Positions 21,049-31,860 of a stretch of DNA of 64,000 nt are shown in pieces. Where the stretch lies: positions 7,559,001-7,623,000 of the forward strand of contig CM057235.1 of assembly GCA_029891385.1 (NCBI GenBank), read 5' to 3'. A program made the position numbers and the translations under genes. The notes beneath the pieces were generated by a model. The model saw only the letters and a list, made by a program, of their open reading frames with translations, was not told the origin of the DNA and ran no database searches. The stretch comes from Erythroxylum novogranatense (taxonomy: Eukaryota > Streptophyta > Magnoliopsida > Malpighiales > Erythroxylaceae). The stretch's first letter is position 1; every line of letters begins with the position of its first letter.

Positions 21049-21081
21049 TTTGCTCGAGGACGAGCAAGGGTTTGGTGTGGG
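21049..21081 (+). other. AGGA-loop inverted repeat plus purine tract before the 3' LTR
   Basis: Arms TTGCTCG (21050-21056) and CGAGCAA (21061-21067) flank AGGA and are followed by GGGTTTGGTGTGGG, the likely plus-strand primer. The sequence is a familiar landmark of Athila/Tat elements. The stem can gain a T/G wobble pair at its base. Confidence 0.85.
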
Positions 21082-24000
21082 ATTAAATTGTCATTTTGTG
21101 CTTATTTTGTATTAAATTCTCTTTAATATGTTGAAATTATTATTCGAAATTAATGGAATTGTCTCTTAATTGTTTTCAGATGATTTTCAACACTTTGGAG
21201 ATGAAATTGAATAAAAAAGATGCAAAAGAAACAAAGAAAATATGAAATTCCAGATTGGCAGGAAATTCAGTGACTAAACATAGGCACGTGTAAGGACAAA
21301 ATTTATCCGTCAGATTTATTTTTAAAATATATATCTGATCCACTTTAGATTTTGTTAATTTTGAGAATTAGATTTCATCCTTATTGGTGGGGATCGACCA
21401 CCTAAATCTGTAGGAAGGTTATCTGCTGAAAATCAAAGAAAGATTGAGAAGATTTGAAAGGATAAAGAGGGATTTGCGTGCTACTATTCACAGCAGATAG
21501 TTTAGAAGTATTTTACGTTTTTTGCATTCTTTTCTTCTAGGTTTCGGGGCAACCTTTAGTTTTAGAATAGTTTTATATTTTTTTGTAGATTTTGCTTCAG
21601 TTTTAGTTGACGTTTCTACATTTTCTTTTAAGTATTTTTGGATTCTTTAGAGAAAAACTAGGGATGGAGACTTTATGTTTTATTATTTCTTTGATTTTCA
21701 CTTTTTTTATGAGTAGTTAAATCCCTTTTCTTGGTTGAGGGGAACCATGTTATCATCTATTGTAACACCCCACTCCCACGTGACCCGAATCCGATATCAT
21801 TGGTGATATCCGAGTCCATGCCCCGTGAGGGTAGCGTACTACATCATTCGGTAGGACTCGGTAAAAAAAACTTTTTGTTTTAAAACATTTATTCGTGCGG
21901 AATAAACAGTAGACAGTAGTAAACATCTGCAGTTATTACAATCATTTAACAATACTTTACAGTAACCATAAAGTTCACATACTAATCAGTTTACAAAGAT
22001 TGCGGAATATAATATTAGGAAACACTAATGCAGACGCGAACTGATCCCGACCGCTATCTCAACTTGCACCCAGTAGGCATACTCCCGTGTCAAACGGAGT
22101 ACTCTTCTAGTCCTAAAAAATAGATTGCAAATTTGGATGAGTTTGCGAACTTAATGAGGAACCATCATCGATGGTTCTCCCAATCCATGCATCACATAAC
22201 CAAATCACAGTAATTAGGCAATTGCAGTAATACTACGGTCTACAGTCACAGTAATATACAGTCACAATAGTCACAGTACCGCTATAGTAAGAATACAGGC
22301 ACAGTAATCATCCATTTACAATATAGTCACCGAAGTCATACAATCCAATACACATCCACAGAATCACATCGCCATGGACACAACAATTTACGATGAAGCG
22401 ACAATCTGATCACATACAGTAAAAACTATTTCAGGTATTCAGTCCAGTAATGATGCAATGCACATGTGACTCTTTTTTCAGTTTTATTACAGTGTTGTGA
22501 CTGAGCGCTTAAGCAGTGATCAGTAATCAGTAGACGCGTCTAGGGAGGATTATCTCCCTTCGAGCTCTAGGCTCATTTTCAGTATCAGTGGCGACTCGGT
22601 TCACAATTATTTTTATCCATTTATGCCTCTGTGTATGAAATGCATATGCCCAGTTACAACATCCCATAAATAGTTAATCATTCATAGTCAAGCACAGTCA
22701 ATTAACAGTCAGTATGCACAAGTAACAGTCTATAATTCACAACAATTGTCAGCCCATAATTCACAATCAATCACAGTAAATCCAGTAATGACAAACAGGT
22801 CACACAATGTACACATTCCTGATCCCGCCATTATCCCCATATTAGACAAGTAATAATTGAGAAACCTATCTAGGTTACTCACCTATCACTTCCGAGCTAA
22901 TGCCGGGAAGTCTCTGCCACGTCGGTCGAACGACGCTCCAATTGGGCCTCTATAAGAATTAGAGAAGAAAACGATCACTAATTATCCAATCCGAATTCGT
23001 TAACGATGCACATATAGGTGTATAATGCATGTTCATGAATTCCCGACCCTAATCTCATTTTTTCCATAGAAAAATCCGTCTAAAAAAATTAGAAATTTAA
23101 TGGCGCTGACGGTACTCAATTTGGACCTCTATAGGTCCCCAATAAATTCAAACAGTGACCAAACAGACCATTACCCGGTCCCATGTCAATTTCTCGTCCG
23201 AAAATTCCCAATCTCTCAAAAAATGAAATTAAATATTCAGTGAATACGATGTCTCAAGAATCAGGTCAATCGGACGTCGGACGGAAAAGATATGAGCAAA
23301 AGAACACAAAAATCAAATAAAATAATTACTATATATATATATAAGCCCTTATTTCCTTCTCTTTTTCCCTTTTTCCTGTCTGACATTCTAACTAGCATAT
23401 CTCTTTACACACAATTCAAAAAATTACAAACCATACCTCGTTAGAAAGATCATGAAACCCTCTACAAGTTTCATGAAGACCATAAAATCAAATTTACCCC
23501 TAAGGGTGTCAAATTTTTAATTGAAACTTCTGCCCATTCAAAACCTATCAAAACAGAACAATACTTGGTAAATTCAGTAACTTCTATTCTCTTCAGTCCA
23601 AAATTACACAATAAATATTCTCAGAAAGATCACAATGTTTTCTACAACTTTCATGAACAAACCAAAATCAAATTCAATTGTTAACTAGGTCAAATAATTC
23701 AATCAATGATGCTTCCCCAGAAATCACCCAATCTGGACAGTAATGTTCTATCAAGCATAACTCCCTGTACACAAGTCAAACAAATCACTACCTTATATCA
23801 TTGAAAAATTAAAACCACATAATTCAAGTTTCATGAAGAGCTTAAGAGCCAATTCCATCTCTAACCAATTCAAAACTGCCAAACAAGTGACTGATCAGGG
23901 CAGCAGTTAAAAACCTAATGCAGGTTCCATTTTTGAAAACTCGTAAATCCCAAATATGATCTCCAAAAATTGCATACTAAATACCATTTTCAAGATCAAT

Positions 24001-26396
24001 GTTTCCTCTACAACTCTTCAGAAGATCACTCAAGCCAATTCAATTCACAAAAATTTCTAAAATTGCTTCCAATCAGAATGCTCACAAAACCGACATTTCA
24101 GCTAGGTTTCACTCAAATGCATTTTACCAGCCAATAGTCATCAATGCGTATCTCCCAATATACATATCGAAAAATTACAAAATCAGTGGCATTGGAAAGC
24201 TAACAATTCAGGCTTCAACTTTAATTTAGACCATTTGCCCTAATTCCTTCTCAATTAATTTAGAAAAATCATCAACACAATCAGGTCATCAATCCGGATA
24301 CTGTTCACATAAGTCCCAGAAGTAACTTTCCAAGCCAAATTTCAACCTCTTAATGCTAAAATTAGAAACACCTATTTCACACAAAATTGTAGTCAACAAA
24401 CTAAAGTTTTATTTGGAACAAACCTCACCTCATTTTCATAACAACACAATGAGTTATGCTCAAAACAGTACAGTAGGTCAAACTCACATTTTCAGCTTTA
24501 CTACTCAATCACAACTCCTATCATGCCAATTGAACTTCTACTACCATAAGCATCTCAATGGGACACAAAACCAGTCCCTATATCAATCATACATTCACTA
24601 GGAATACCTATCTCAATTTGGCAGCACCTATCTCTTAAATTCCATACAAGATTAATCATTAATATTCAATTCAAAAATCAAGCTACAACACTTCACTTAT
24701 ACTATTTCATCCAACCATACTCAAACCTCACCTTCTACCCACCAATTCCACCTATACTTTTCATCAAATTAAGGCATCAATAAGCACAACAAATGTTTCA
24801 TAATTCCCATTGCATGCATCTAACTACCAAGTCATTAAATTCATAATTAAAACATCATTAAAGCTTAACTTAAAAACTTACCTAATTAGCTTCCACTCTT
24901 CAATTCTCTTCACTTCTTTCTTTGTTATTCTCTCTAACAACCTCTTCTAACCCCATGCAAGTGTAAGTTCTCCATGGCAAGACAACAACTTTGTTGTAAG
25001 AAGAAGAAGAGCTCTTAAGGTTTGGAGGAAGAGGGACTTAAAGAAGAAGAAAATCGATGGATGGTTTGAAAAGGAGAGTAGGTTTCGGTTGAACTTGGAA
25101 AATGAGCAAATAAAACATGTTTTTCCTTCCTTCCTCATAGAAGAACCGAGAATGCATAGGATAATCATGCATTAAATGAAAGGAACACTTGGCAATTGGA
25201 GGAGAAATGAGGAAAAGTCAAAGAACCAATCAAATTTTTGAAAAAAGAAAACAAATACCAAGCAATTTCAATCCAATTTCGGTTCCAACTAGGTTTAAGG
25301 GTCCACTTTCGGTCCCACCAAGATATTTAATAGTTTAGTACCAAATAACAGTAGAAAATCAACCAGTTCGCCACTTGGCGATTTTTTCCGGTCCAGGAAT
25401 TTTCTCCGGAAAATTCCTGAAAATTTTCTAAAAACCCCTTAAAATATAAAAAACTCAATGACACACTCAGAATAATTTTTCAAACCCAATAACCACGTTA
25501 ATCACAATAAAATTGCAGTAGGCACATCTACCGGGAATGTCATGTATGCATGTACCGAAATTTGCATGTGCATAATTTCACTATTTACTAATACTAGTAT
25601 GCATGAACAATACTAATTAATCCCTATCAATCTCATCCTATGACAATTTACTATTTTACCCTTCCTGTCAGGAGTGGGATGTTACATCTATTATGTGTGA
25701 GATGCTTAAACAAAGTTTGTTTTGTTGATGAACATTGAGTGTCTTCCGAATTACTTTTTCTAATTGAATTAATTGATTTCTAGGTTCGCAACTAGGAATT
25801 GATTCATTTAATAGCTAGATTAGTGAAATATGACGTTCAATTTTATTAATCACAAGTGGCAATTAGGATTACCTTCTTTACGTTATAGTGGAAAATTATA
25901 AGAAAATACTCATCTTGATTAAATGCATGTCGTATATGTGTTATCTTGTTCATTGGTTTCTTAGTTCTTAAAGTTATTATTCAATTGAACCTACGATCAT
26001 ATCTAGGTTGTTGATTAAGAAGAATGCTTAGAATATATGTTTCTATTCATTTACACTTAAGAGAAAACATCCCCCAATGAATGTTTATTGATAAACTGAA
26101 TTTTATATCAAGGATCCATTTTAGTGTGATAACATCGATGACCCCAAACCAAGGTTTGTCTATTAAATTTTTAGATCTAATTACTTTTATTAATTTTCAA
26201 TTTTTGCTATTTCTACACTTTTGAATTTATGTGAATTGAAACCCCCATTTGTTAATTTATTTTAGTTTTGAACTTGTAAACTCTTTACCGTTAAAATTCC
26301 TTGTGGGAACTATACCCACTTTCTACTACTACATTAAATTTGTATTAACGGAAGTTGGTTTCTTTTTTAATTTAGTTGTAGACGATAGCAATACCA
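21082..26396 (+). repeat. 3' LTR of the Athila/Tat-like element, interrupted
   Basis: The LTR runs from about 21082 to 21760 and resumes at 25692 after solo LTR 2 and one copy of its target duplication; together it is about 1.4 kb. The start is set by the purine tract: the LTR reads ATTAAATTGTCATTTTGTGC, so the usual TG is lost or displaced by a base or two. The end TACCA matches the 5' LTR. Confidence 0.8.
21761..25686 (-). repeat. solo LTR 2 (same family as solo LTR 1), TSD TCTAT
   Basis: On the plus strand it begins TGTAACACCCCACTCCC and ends GGAGTGGGATGTTACA. Read in reverse it starts TGTAACATCCCACTCC and ends GTGGGGTGTTACA. The duplication TCTAT flanks it exactly (21756-21760 and 25687-25691). 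The flanking sequence rejoins to match the 5' LTR of the host element around ATCTTCTATTATG. No internal region is present. CAGGATCAGTTCG-like and GAGTTCGCAAA words (reverse strand) link it to the other two solo LTRs. Confidence 0.92.
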
Positions 26397-26494
26397 CTAA
26401 ATGTACTAAATAAATTCTATGATCATGGAACTCGTAAGGATCAGTAATATAATATTTAATCCATCGGTACAGAAATTGGTTATTTCAACTATTT

Positions 26495-26826
26495 TAAAAA
26501 CTCTTTATATGCAAGTTTTAGTTAAGATTAAAAATGTTTGTTTCTAACAACTTTTACCAACACAATCTTGGCATTCAAAATTTTTAAAGAACATTCATAC
26601 TCTTGCAACTTAAATATTCTTGTGTTCTTTGTATCCTAGAAGTAATTTGCCTTTAACCCAATTTGCAAGTATAGTGGGGAAAATAACACTTTGAAGAAAG
26701 TGTCCAACACGCCTAGAACACTTTAAACTTTGCCTTTTGATCTCAAATTCTCTCAATTCTCTGCAACAACATTTACTTCATTGTTCACCCTTTGATTTCT
26801 GGACTTTCAACCCCCATTGTATTACA
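26495..26826 (+). repeat. 5' LTR of the Ty1/copia element, 3' portion
   Basis: It matches 37375-37701: shared words are AAGATTAAAAATGTTTGTTT, GAACATTCATACTCTTGCAA, CCTAGAAGTAATTTGCCTTT and TTTCAACCCCCATT (with a base or two changed). It ends GTATTACA at 26826. The part upstream, including the 57-bp repeats of the 3' copy, is missing; similarity starts near AACTCTTTATATGC. Confidence 0.8.
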
Positions 26827-26852
26827 ATCTTAAAGTGTTATTTATTGCTATC

Positions 26853-29800
26853 ATGGAGTCCACTCAAGAATCCACTCTCAAAGTGAGGAACCAAGACTTT
26901 GTCAAGTTAGATTGCCTTGATGGATGTAACATCCCGTTATCGAAGTGACGGGTATTTTTGTAAATTGGATCGGGTCAGGTTAAAGTACAGGCAAATGTGA
27001 ATTCTTCATGCATTATAGTTTATATAGTCATTGGTAAATGATTATTGATGGCGTAAGTATATGAATATGCGTACATGTATGACATTTCCCGATTGAATTG
27101 TGGAAATTGGAAATTTGTGCGAAAAGTGTATAAATGAATTTTGTATATGAATTGGAATGAGAAAATTTGAATTTAGAGAACTGAATTATGAGATTAGAGT
27201 GTAGGAATATGCAATTCCTAATTTTGTGAATTTATGGAAATTTTTTTGGAATTTTTAGAGAATCGAGTCCGGACCGGAAAAATGGTATAGTGACTGATAA
27301 ACCGGATTCCGGGTCCGTGATTGATTGGCAATTGATATAAGGCAAGTTGAATTATGACTTTAGGATTTATTATTAATTTTATTGCGACGGAGAAATTAGA
27401 ATCGAAATTGGATTGAGGTTGTTCGATTCGACTGGTGGCAATTAATTGCCAAACAAGTCTTAAGGTACTCAAGATATATAACTTAAGCCTTTGAAATTTG
27501 ATGATGCTTGCTTCGCTCGAGAAATTGCTTTGTTCTTCTTCTTCCTCATGTGGATTTCTTGGTGATTTGGAAATGTTTAAAACTTGAATCAAGTAAGTCT
27601 TTGTTTCCTTATGATATAAGTTGTTTAATTTGATCATTGATTGAGTTATGAAATTGTTTAGAGAATTTGAAAGTTTCGGATGTTAGGGTTTTTGAGAAAA
27701 TGTTGAGTTTGATTTGGGATTTTGATGAATAATAAGTTTTAGATAGTTTTGAGGTTAGAAATGAGTTCAGTATAGTGTATGAAACTAATTGGGAGTGTTT
27801 AGAATGGATTTGGATGGAGTAGAATATGAGAAATCTGGAAATTTCTGGTTTTCGGACGTGTTAAATCGTTACGCGTCGTGGCGCATGAAGAACACGCCAA
27901 GTGAGCATTTCAGAATAAGCTTAGACGCCGCGACGTCTTGCTGGAAGGCGCTACCATGGCGAGGAAGAAAGGAGCACGTCGCAGCGTCAGATGCGCGTGC
28001 GACGCCACAGCATGGTTGCCATGGTCATCCAGGCGAGGCGTAATTACGCCATGAACGTGGCGAGAATGGAGCTCATGCGGCGAAGGATCCGATGCCGCAC
28101 GAGGAATGCTGATTTTCCAAAATGAGATTTTGAGGTTTTAAATTATGGGGATGTAGGAATTTGATAGTTCAATTACCTATGGATTAAATTCAATATGGAG
28201 ATTATGAATTTGGAGGATTAGTTTCTAATGGATTGGCTATGGATCAATTGAATTTCTGAGACTAGGAATTTCAATTTGGGAGAATGAAATGAAGTGATTT
28301 TTAAGATGATTGTTACAAGTAATGAATTTGAGATTTGATTTCAATTGAATTGTTTTCTAAGTGATTAATTGGAATTTAGAGATTAAGAATTTGAATTGAT
28401 AAGATGGAATTTCGGATTTTAATTCGATGATTATGGGAATCTAGTGGCAATAAATAGTGATTGTGATTTTAATTGGAATGTGACTGCAGAGAATTGGATA
28501 TTAGTCTATTGACTTATGGTAATTGGATTTTTGCTATGAATTAGAGTGAAAATGATCGAATTGGAAAAATTTAGGGAATGTCATAACATGTACAAGACTC
28601 AAGGTATTTTTCTATATTTGCATTTTTGAATATTGAAAATTGTGCAATGAGTGATATTCGATTTTTCTGATTGTTTTAAAGGCACCGATGGAGCAATTCC
28701 ACGGGTAGTGCTGAGACTTCCAGGCTGTAGCTCGGAAGTGCAGGTGAGTAACCTAGTTGGTTTCTCAACCTATATGTGTTACATTTTGTGTACATATGCC
28801 ATGTGGAGATACGGATGGATATGTGTGACTGTTTTGATTGATTTCGAACCATGGGTGTTCGAAATATTGGATTGAGATATGGAAGTGCAAAATGTGAATA
28901 AATGTGCATAAATGCAATAGTGAATCGAATTGTAAAAGTGTTAGTGAAATAATTGAGATATGTATATGATCGAAATACCAAACTAAAGGTCCAAATAAAT
29001 GAGATATGACTGTGAAATGTGAATGACATATGCACTCATGCATAATTAAATGATCAGATAATGATAGTTGTTGACCCGAGACGCCACTGTATATTTGAGG
29101 ACGCCGCGGTAAAACCCAAGAACACACCACGCAAAGAAACTCGCAAACACCTATGGGTGGGGTGTGGGTCCTATTATGTGAAAGGGATTAGTGCATACCA
29201 GTGGCTCTCCTATCCCTAATGTGAGTGGGCAGTAGTGCATACCCATAGGGCCCTCCTACTTGCCAAAAATGTGATTACTGATTTCTGATTGCGCTCGGTC
29301 ACAACAATGAAATGAAACTGAAAGTGTCGCATGCATACTGCATATGTAAATGATCTAAAGTGAACTGTGTGAAAGTGAAATTGAATGCATGTGAATATAT
29401 AAAAGTGTGAATATGTGATTCAGTGTGTATATGAATTGTGAATGCATGAGTTGGGTGAACCATCGATGATGGTTTCTCATTGAGTTCGCAAACTCACCCA
29501 ACATTGCATTTATTTTTCAGGAACTGAAGAGTACCCCGTTAGACTAACAGGAGTATGATCGTTGCTAGCAAGGCAGAGTAACGGGTCGGGATCAGTGTTG
29601 TCACATCTGCATGAGTACAGTGTTTTGTTTGGTGGGCCCTAGCTTAATAAATGTAAAAGTGTATTGAGGTTTTGATTACTGAATTGTGTTCAGAAATGGC
29701 ATCGAGCCCAGTTGGGTCATGCCTTTCTGCTTATATACTGATTGAGCACTGTTGAGTGCTAATTAATAACTGAAAGTGTTTTGTATCTGAAAATGTTTTT

Positions 29801-30546
29801 GGTGATATGCCGGGCCCAAAGTGTGTTTTGATTTCCGCGCTTTAAAACATTTTTGGAAGAAAATTTTCATAACGAGTTTTAATTGTGATTGACTGCTCTA
29901 GCATGCCACCCTCGCGGGTCACGGGCTCGGATGTCACTGTAGATGTCGGGTTCGGGTCTCGCGAGAGTTGGGGTGCTACAATGGATCTGACACTAACTTC
30001 AATCGTTGGAAGGACAAGATGATGTTCTTCCTTACCACTTTGAAAATTGCATATACACTTGATCTCACTCTTCCTAAAATTCATCTTCCAAAGGAAGGTG
30101 AAGTAGACACAAGGAAGGATGAATGAGAAAAGCGCCAAGAAGATGAATTGCTTTGCAAGGGTCACATTCTCAACACCCTCTCAGACAACCTTTACGATCT
30201 CTTTATCACTATGAAGAGTCCAAAGGAGATTTGGTTGTCACTTGAATGTGAATATGCATCTCAAAAGTAAGGCATATATAAGTTTCTTATTAAAAGATAT
30301 TTTGAGTTTTAATTTATTGATGCTTCCTCTCTTATGGATCAAAGCCACAATTTACAAATGATTGTTTCAAACCTTAAAGACTTGCGTGTTGAAATTTCCA
30401 AATCATTACAAGTGGGGGCAATTATTACTAAGTTGCCTTCTTCTTGGAATGATTATCAAAAGAAGTTATTGTACACTTATGAAATTTTAAATATTGTTAG
30501 TTTTTTGAAACATCTTCGAATTGAAGAAGGTGCAAGAATTCTTTAA
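26853..30546 (+). pseudogene. gag: copia gag, split by solo LTR 3
   Basis: The ATG at 26853 lies shortly after the 5' LTR and opens MESTQESTLKVRNQDFVKLD, the start of a copia gag, then CLDG at 26913-26924. After the solo LTR the same frame resumes (SDTNFNRWKDKMMFFLTTLK, then YTLDLTLPKI), the UBN2-type gag core with its conserved Trp. Stops occur near 30123 and 30267. The frame 30334-30546 gives DQSHNLQMIVSNLKDLRVEI and LPSSWNDYQKKLLY, the typical gag middle. A degraded zinc knuckle follows at about 30661-30705 (CYNYGKKGHYKADC, second Cys replaced by Tyr). Confidence 0.88.
26925..29980 (+). repeat. solo LTR 3 (same family as solo LTRs 1 and 2), TSD ATGGA
   Basis: It begins TGTAACATCCCGTTATCG and ends GAGTTGGGGTGCTACA, flanked by ATGGA at 26920-26924 and 29981-29985. 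The copia gag codons rejoin across it once one duplication is removed. At 3056 bp it is the shortest of the three. A CpG-rich block lies at about 27860-28110. Landmark words GAGTTCGCAAACTCACCCAAC and TACCCCGTTAGACTAACAGG near 29480-29555 tie it to the family. Confidence 0.93.
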
Positions 30547-30586
30547 AGAAAAGAAGTGGAAGGAGATCCAAAGGTGAATTTTATGG

Positions 30587-31135
30587 ATGAGAAGAAATCC
30601 AACAATTATAAAAGGAAGAAACTTGAAAATGTTAATGCTAAAGAAAAGAAAGAGAATTAGGTTTGCTATAATTATGGAAAGAAAGGGCACTACAAGGCTG
30701 ACTGTAGATCCAATAAGAAGCAAAAAGGAAACATCATATGATTGGTGGTATGATTTCGGTGCAACAATTCATATGTGCAATAACAAGGACCAATTCAAAA
30801 ACTATGAAGTTCTTGAAGGACATGAGGTGGTCATGGCCAATGGTATGAAAGCCAAGGTTCATGAAAAGGGAGATGTGCATTTGCTATTCACTTCTAGGAA
30901 AAAGTTGGTGCTCACTAGTGTTCTTCATGTTCCAGACGTGATTAAGAACCTTATTTCTGCAAATATCCTGAACAAAAAGGGGTTGAAGGTTATACTTGAG
31001 TTAAATAGTGTAATCTTGTCTAAGAATGGTATTTTTGTAGGAAAAGCATATTCTTGTAATGACATGTTTAAGCTTAATCTTAATAAAGTGAATGATGTTT
31101 CTCTTTATATGGTTAAGGCTTCTTATTCTTTATAG
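30587..31135 (+). pseudogene. pol: copia protease and pre-integrase domain
   Basis: The frame holds DWWYDFGATIHMCNNKDQF, the copia protease active-site region. The catalytic D-[ST]-G is changed to D-F-G, so the enzyme would be inactive. MANGMKAKVHEKGDVHL and LVLTSVLHVPDVIKNLISAN are the normal protease blocks. The frame runs to a stop at 31133-31135, just before HGRLGN, the start of the GAG-pre-integrase motif, which reads on after the stop. Confidence 0.88.
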
Positions 31136-31860
31136 CATGGTAGATTAGGAAATATTAGTCATTAAGTGATTCATTATATGTCTAACAATGGACTAATCTC
31201 TTAAAATGGCCAAGTGAATAAGAGATGTGAAACATGCATACAAGAAAAGATAACAGAACTTTCTCTTCCTAAAGTTGAAAGACATACAAAATTGCTTGAT
31301 TTAGTGCATTCAAATATACGTGAATTTAATGGTTTTTTAATAAGATGTGGTAACAAACACTACATTACTTTCATTGATGATTGCTTTAGATTTGTGCATG
31401 TTCATTTGATGAAAACCAAGGATGAAGCATTTAATATGTTTAAGATATACAAGTCTTTTGTTGAAGATGAAGCATTTAATATGGTTAAAACATACAAGTC
31501 TCTTGTTGAAAATAAATGAAAAATAAATGGAGTAAAAAGATAAAAAAATTTGAGAAGTTATAGAGGAGGAGAATACTTCTATAATGAGTTCTCAAAATTC
31601 TGCAAACAAAATGGTATTAGACACCAAACTAGTGCACCAAATACTCCCCAAAAAATGGTTTGGAAAGGAAAAGTAGAACTCATCAAAACATAGTTAATTT
31701 TATGCTGTTGAGTTCTAGTTTACCAAAAAACTTGTGGGGTAAGGCTTTGTTGGTTGAATTTCATTTTCCAAATCGAATTCCATCCTTAAAGACTAAAGTG
31801 TCTCCATATGAATAATTGAAAGGAAGGAAGCCAAACTTGTCATATTTGAAAGTTTAGGGC
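31136..31860 (+). pseudogene. pol: copia integrase, N-terminal and core part, truncated
   Basis: After HGRLGNISH come CETCIQEK (the CxxC of the zinc finger), LLDLVHSNI, the NKHYITFIDDCFRFV region with core Asp residues, then DEAFNMFKIYKSFVE duplicated in tandem (31421-31465 and 31466-31510). Later reading in shifted frames gives RGGEYFYNEFSKFCKQNGIR and APNTPQ, the usual core end, and SLPKNLWGKALL. It stops at 31860 within SYLKV where the minus-strand element starts. Multiple stops are present. Confidence 0.85.

Larger units (their letters stand above)
16905..26396 (+). mobile_element. Athila/Tat-like non-autonomous gypsy element, plus strand
   Basis: Two direct copies of an LTR (about 16905-17939 and 21082-26396, the second interrupted) flank about 3.1 kb. 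A decayed tRNA-Asp-type primer site follows the left LTR. The interior has a gag C-terminal relic but no protease, reverse transcriptase or integrase. It carries two copies of the hairpin plus GTGTGGGGG module near its 3' end. This fits a large derivative that depended on an Athila/Tat partner. The 3' LTR was later hit by solo LTR 2. Confidence 0.8.

Noticed and set aside
22490..22620. Possible tRNA-like or 5S-like words (GGCGACTCGGTTCAC)
   Set aside because: No cloverleaf, no paired A and B boxes; the segment is part of solo LTR 2.
24947..25168. Minus-strand 73-codon frame inside solo LTR 2
   Set aside because: Lies in the purine-rich leader of an LTR; no domain and no codon bias.
27789..28043. 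84-codon frame across the CpG-rich block of solo LTR 3
   Set aside because: No homology recognised; GC-rich sequence lacks stops by composition.
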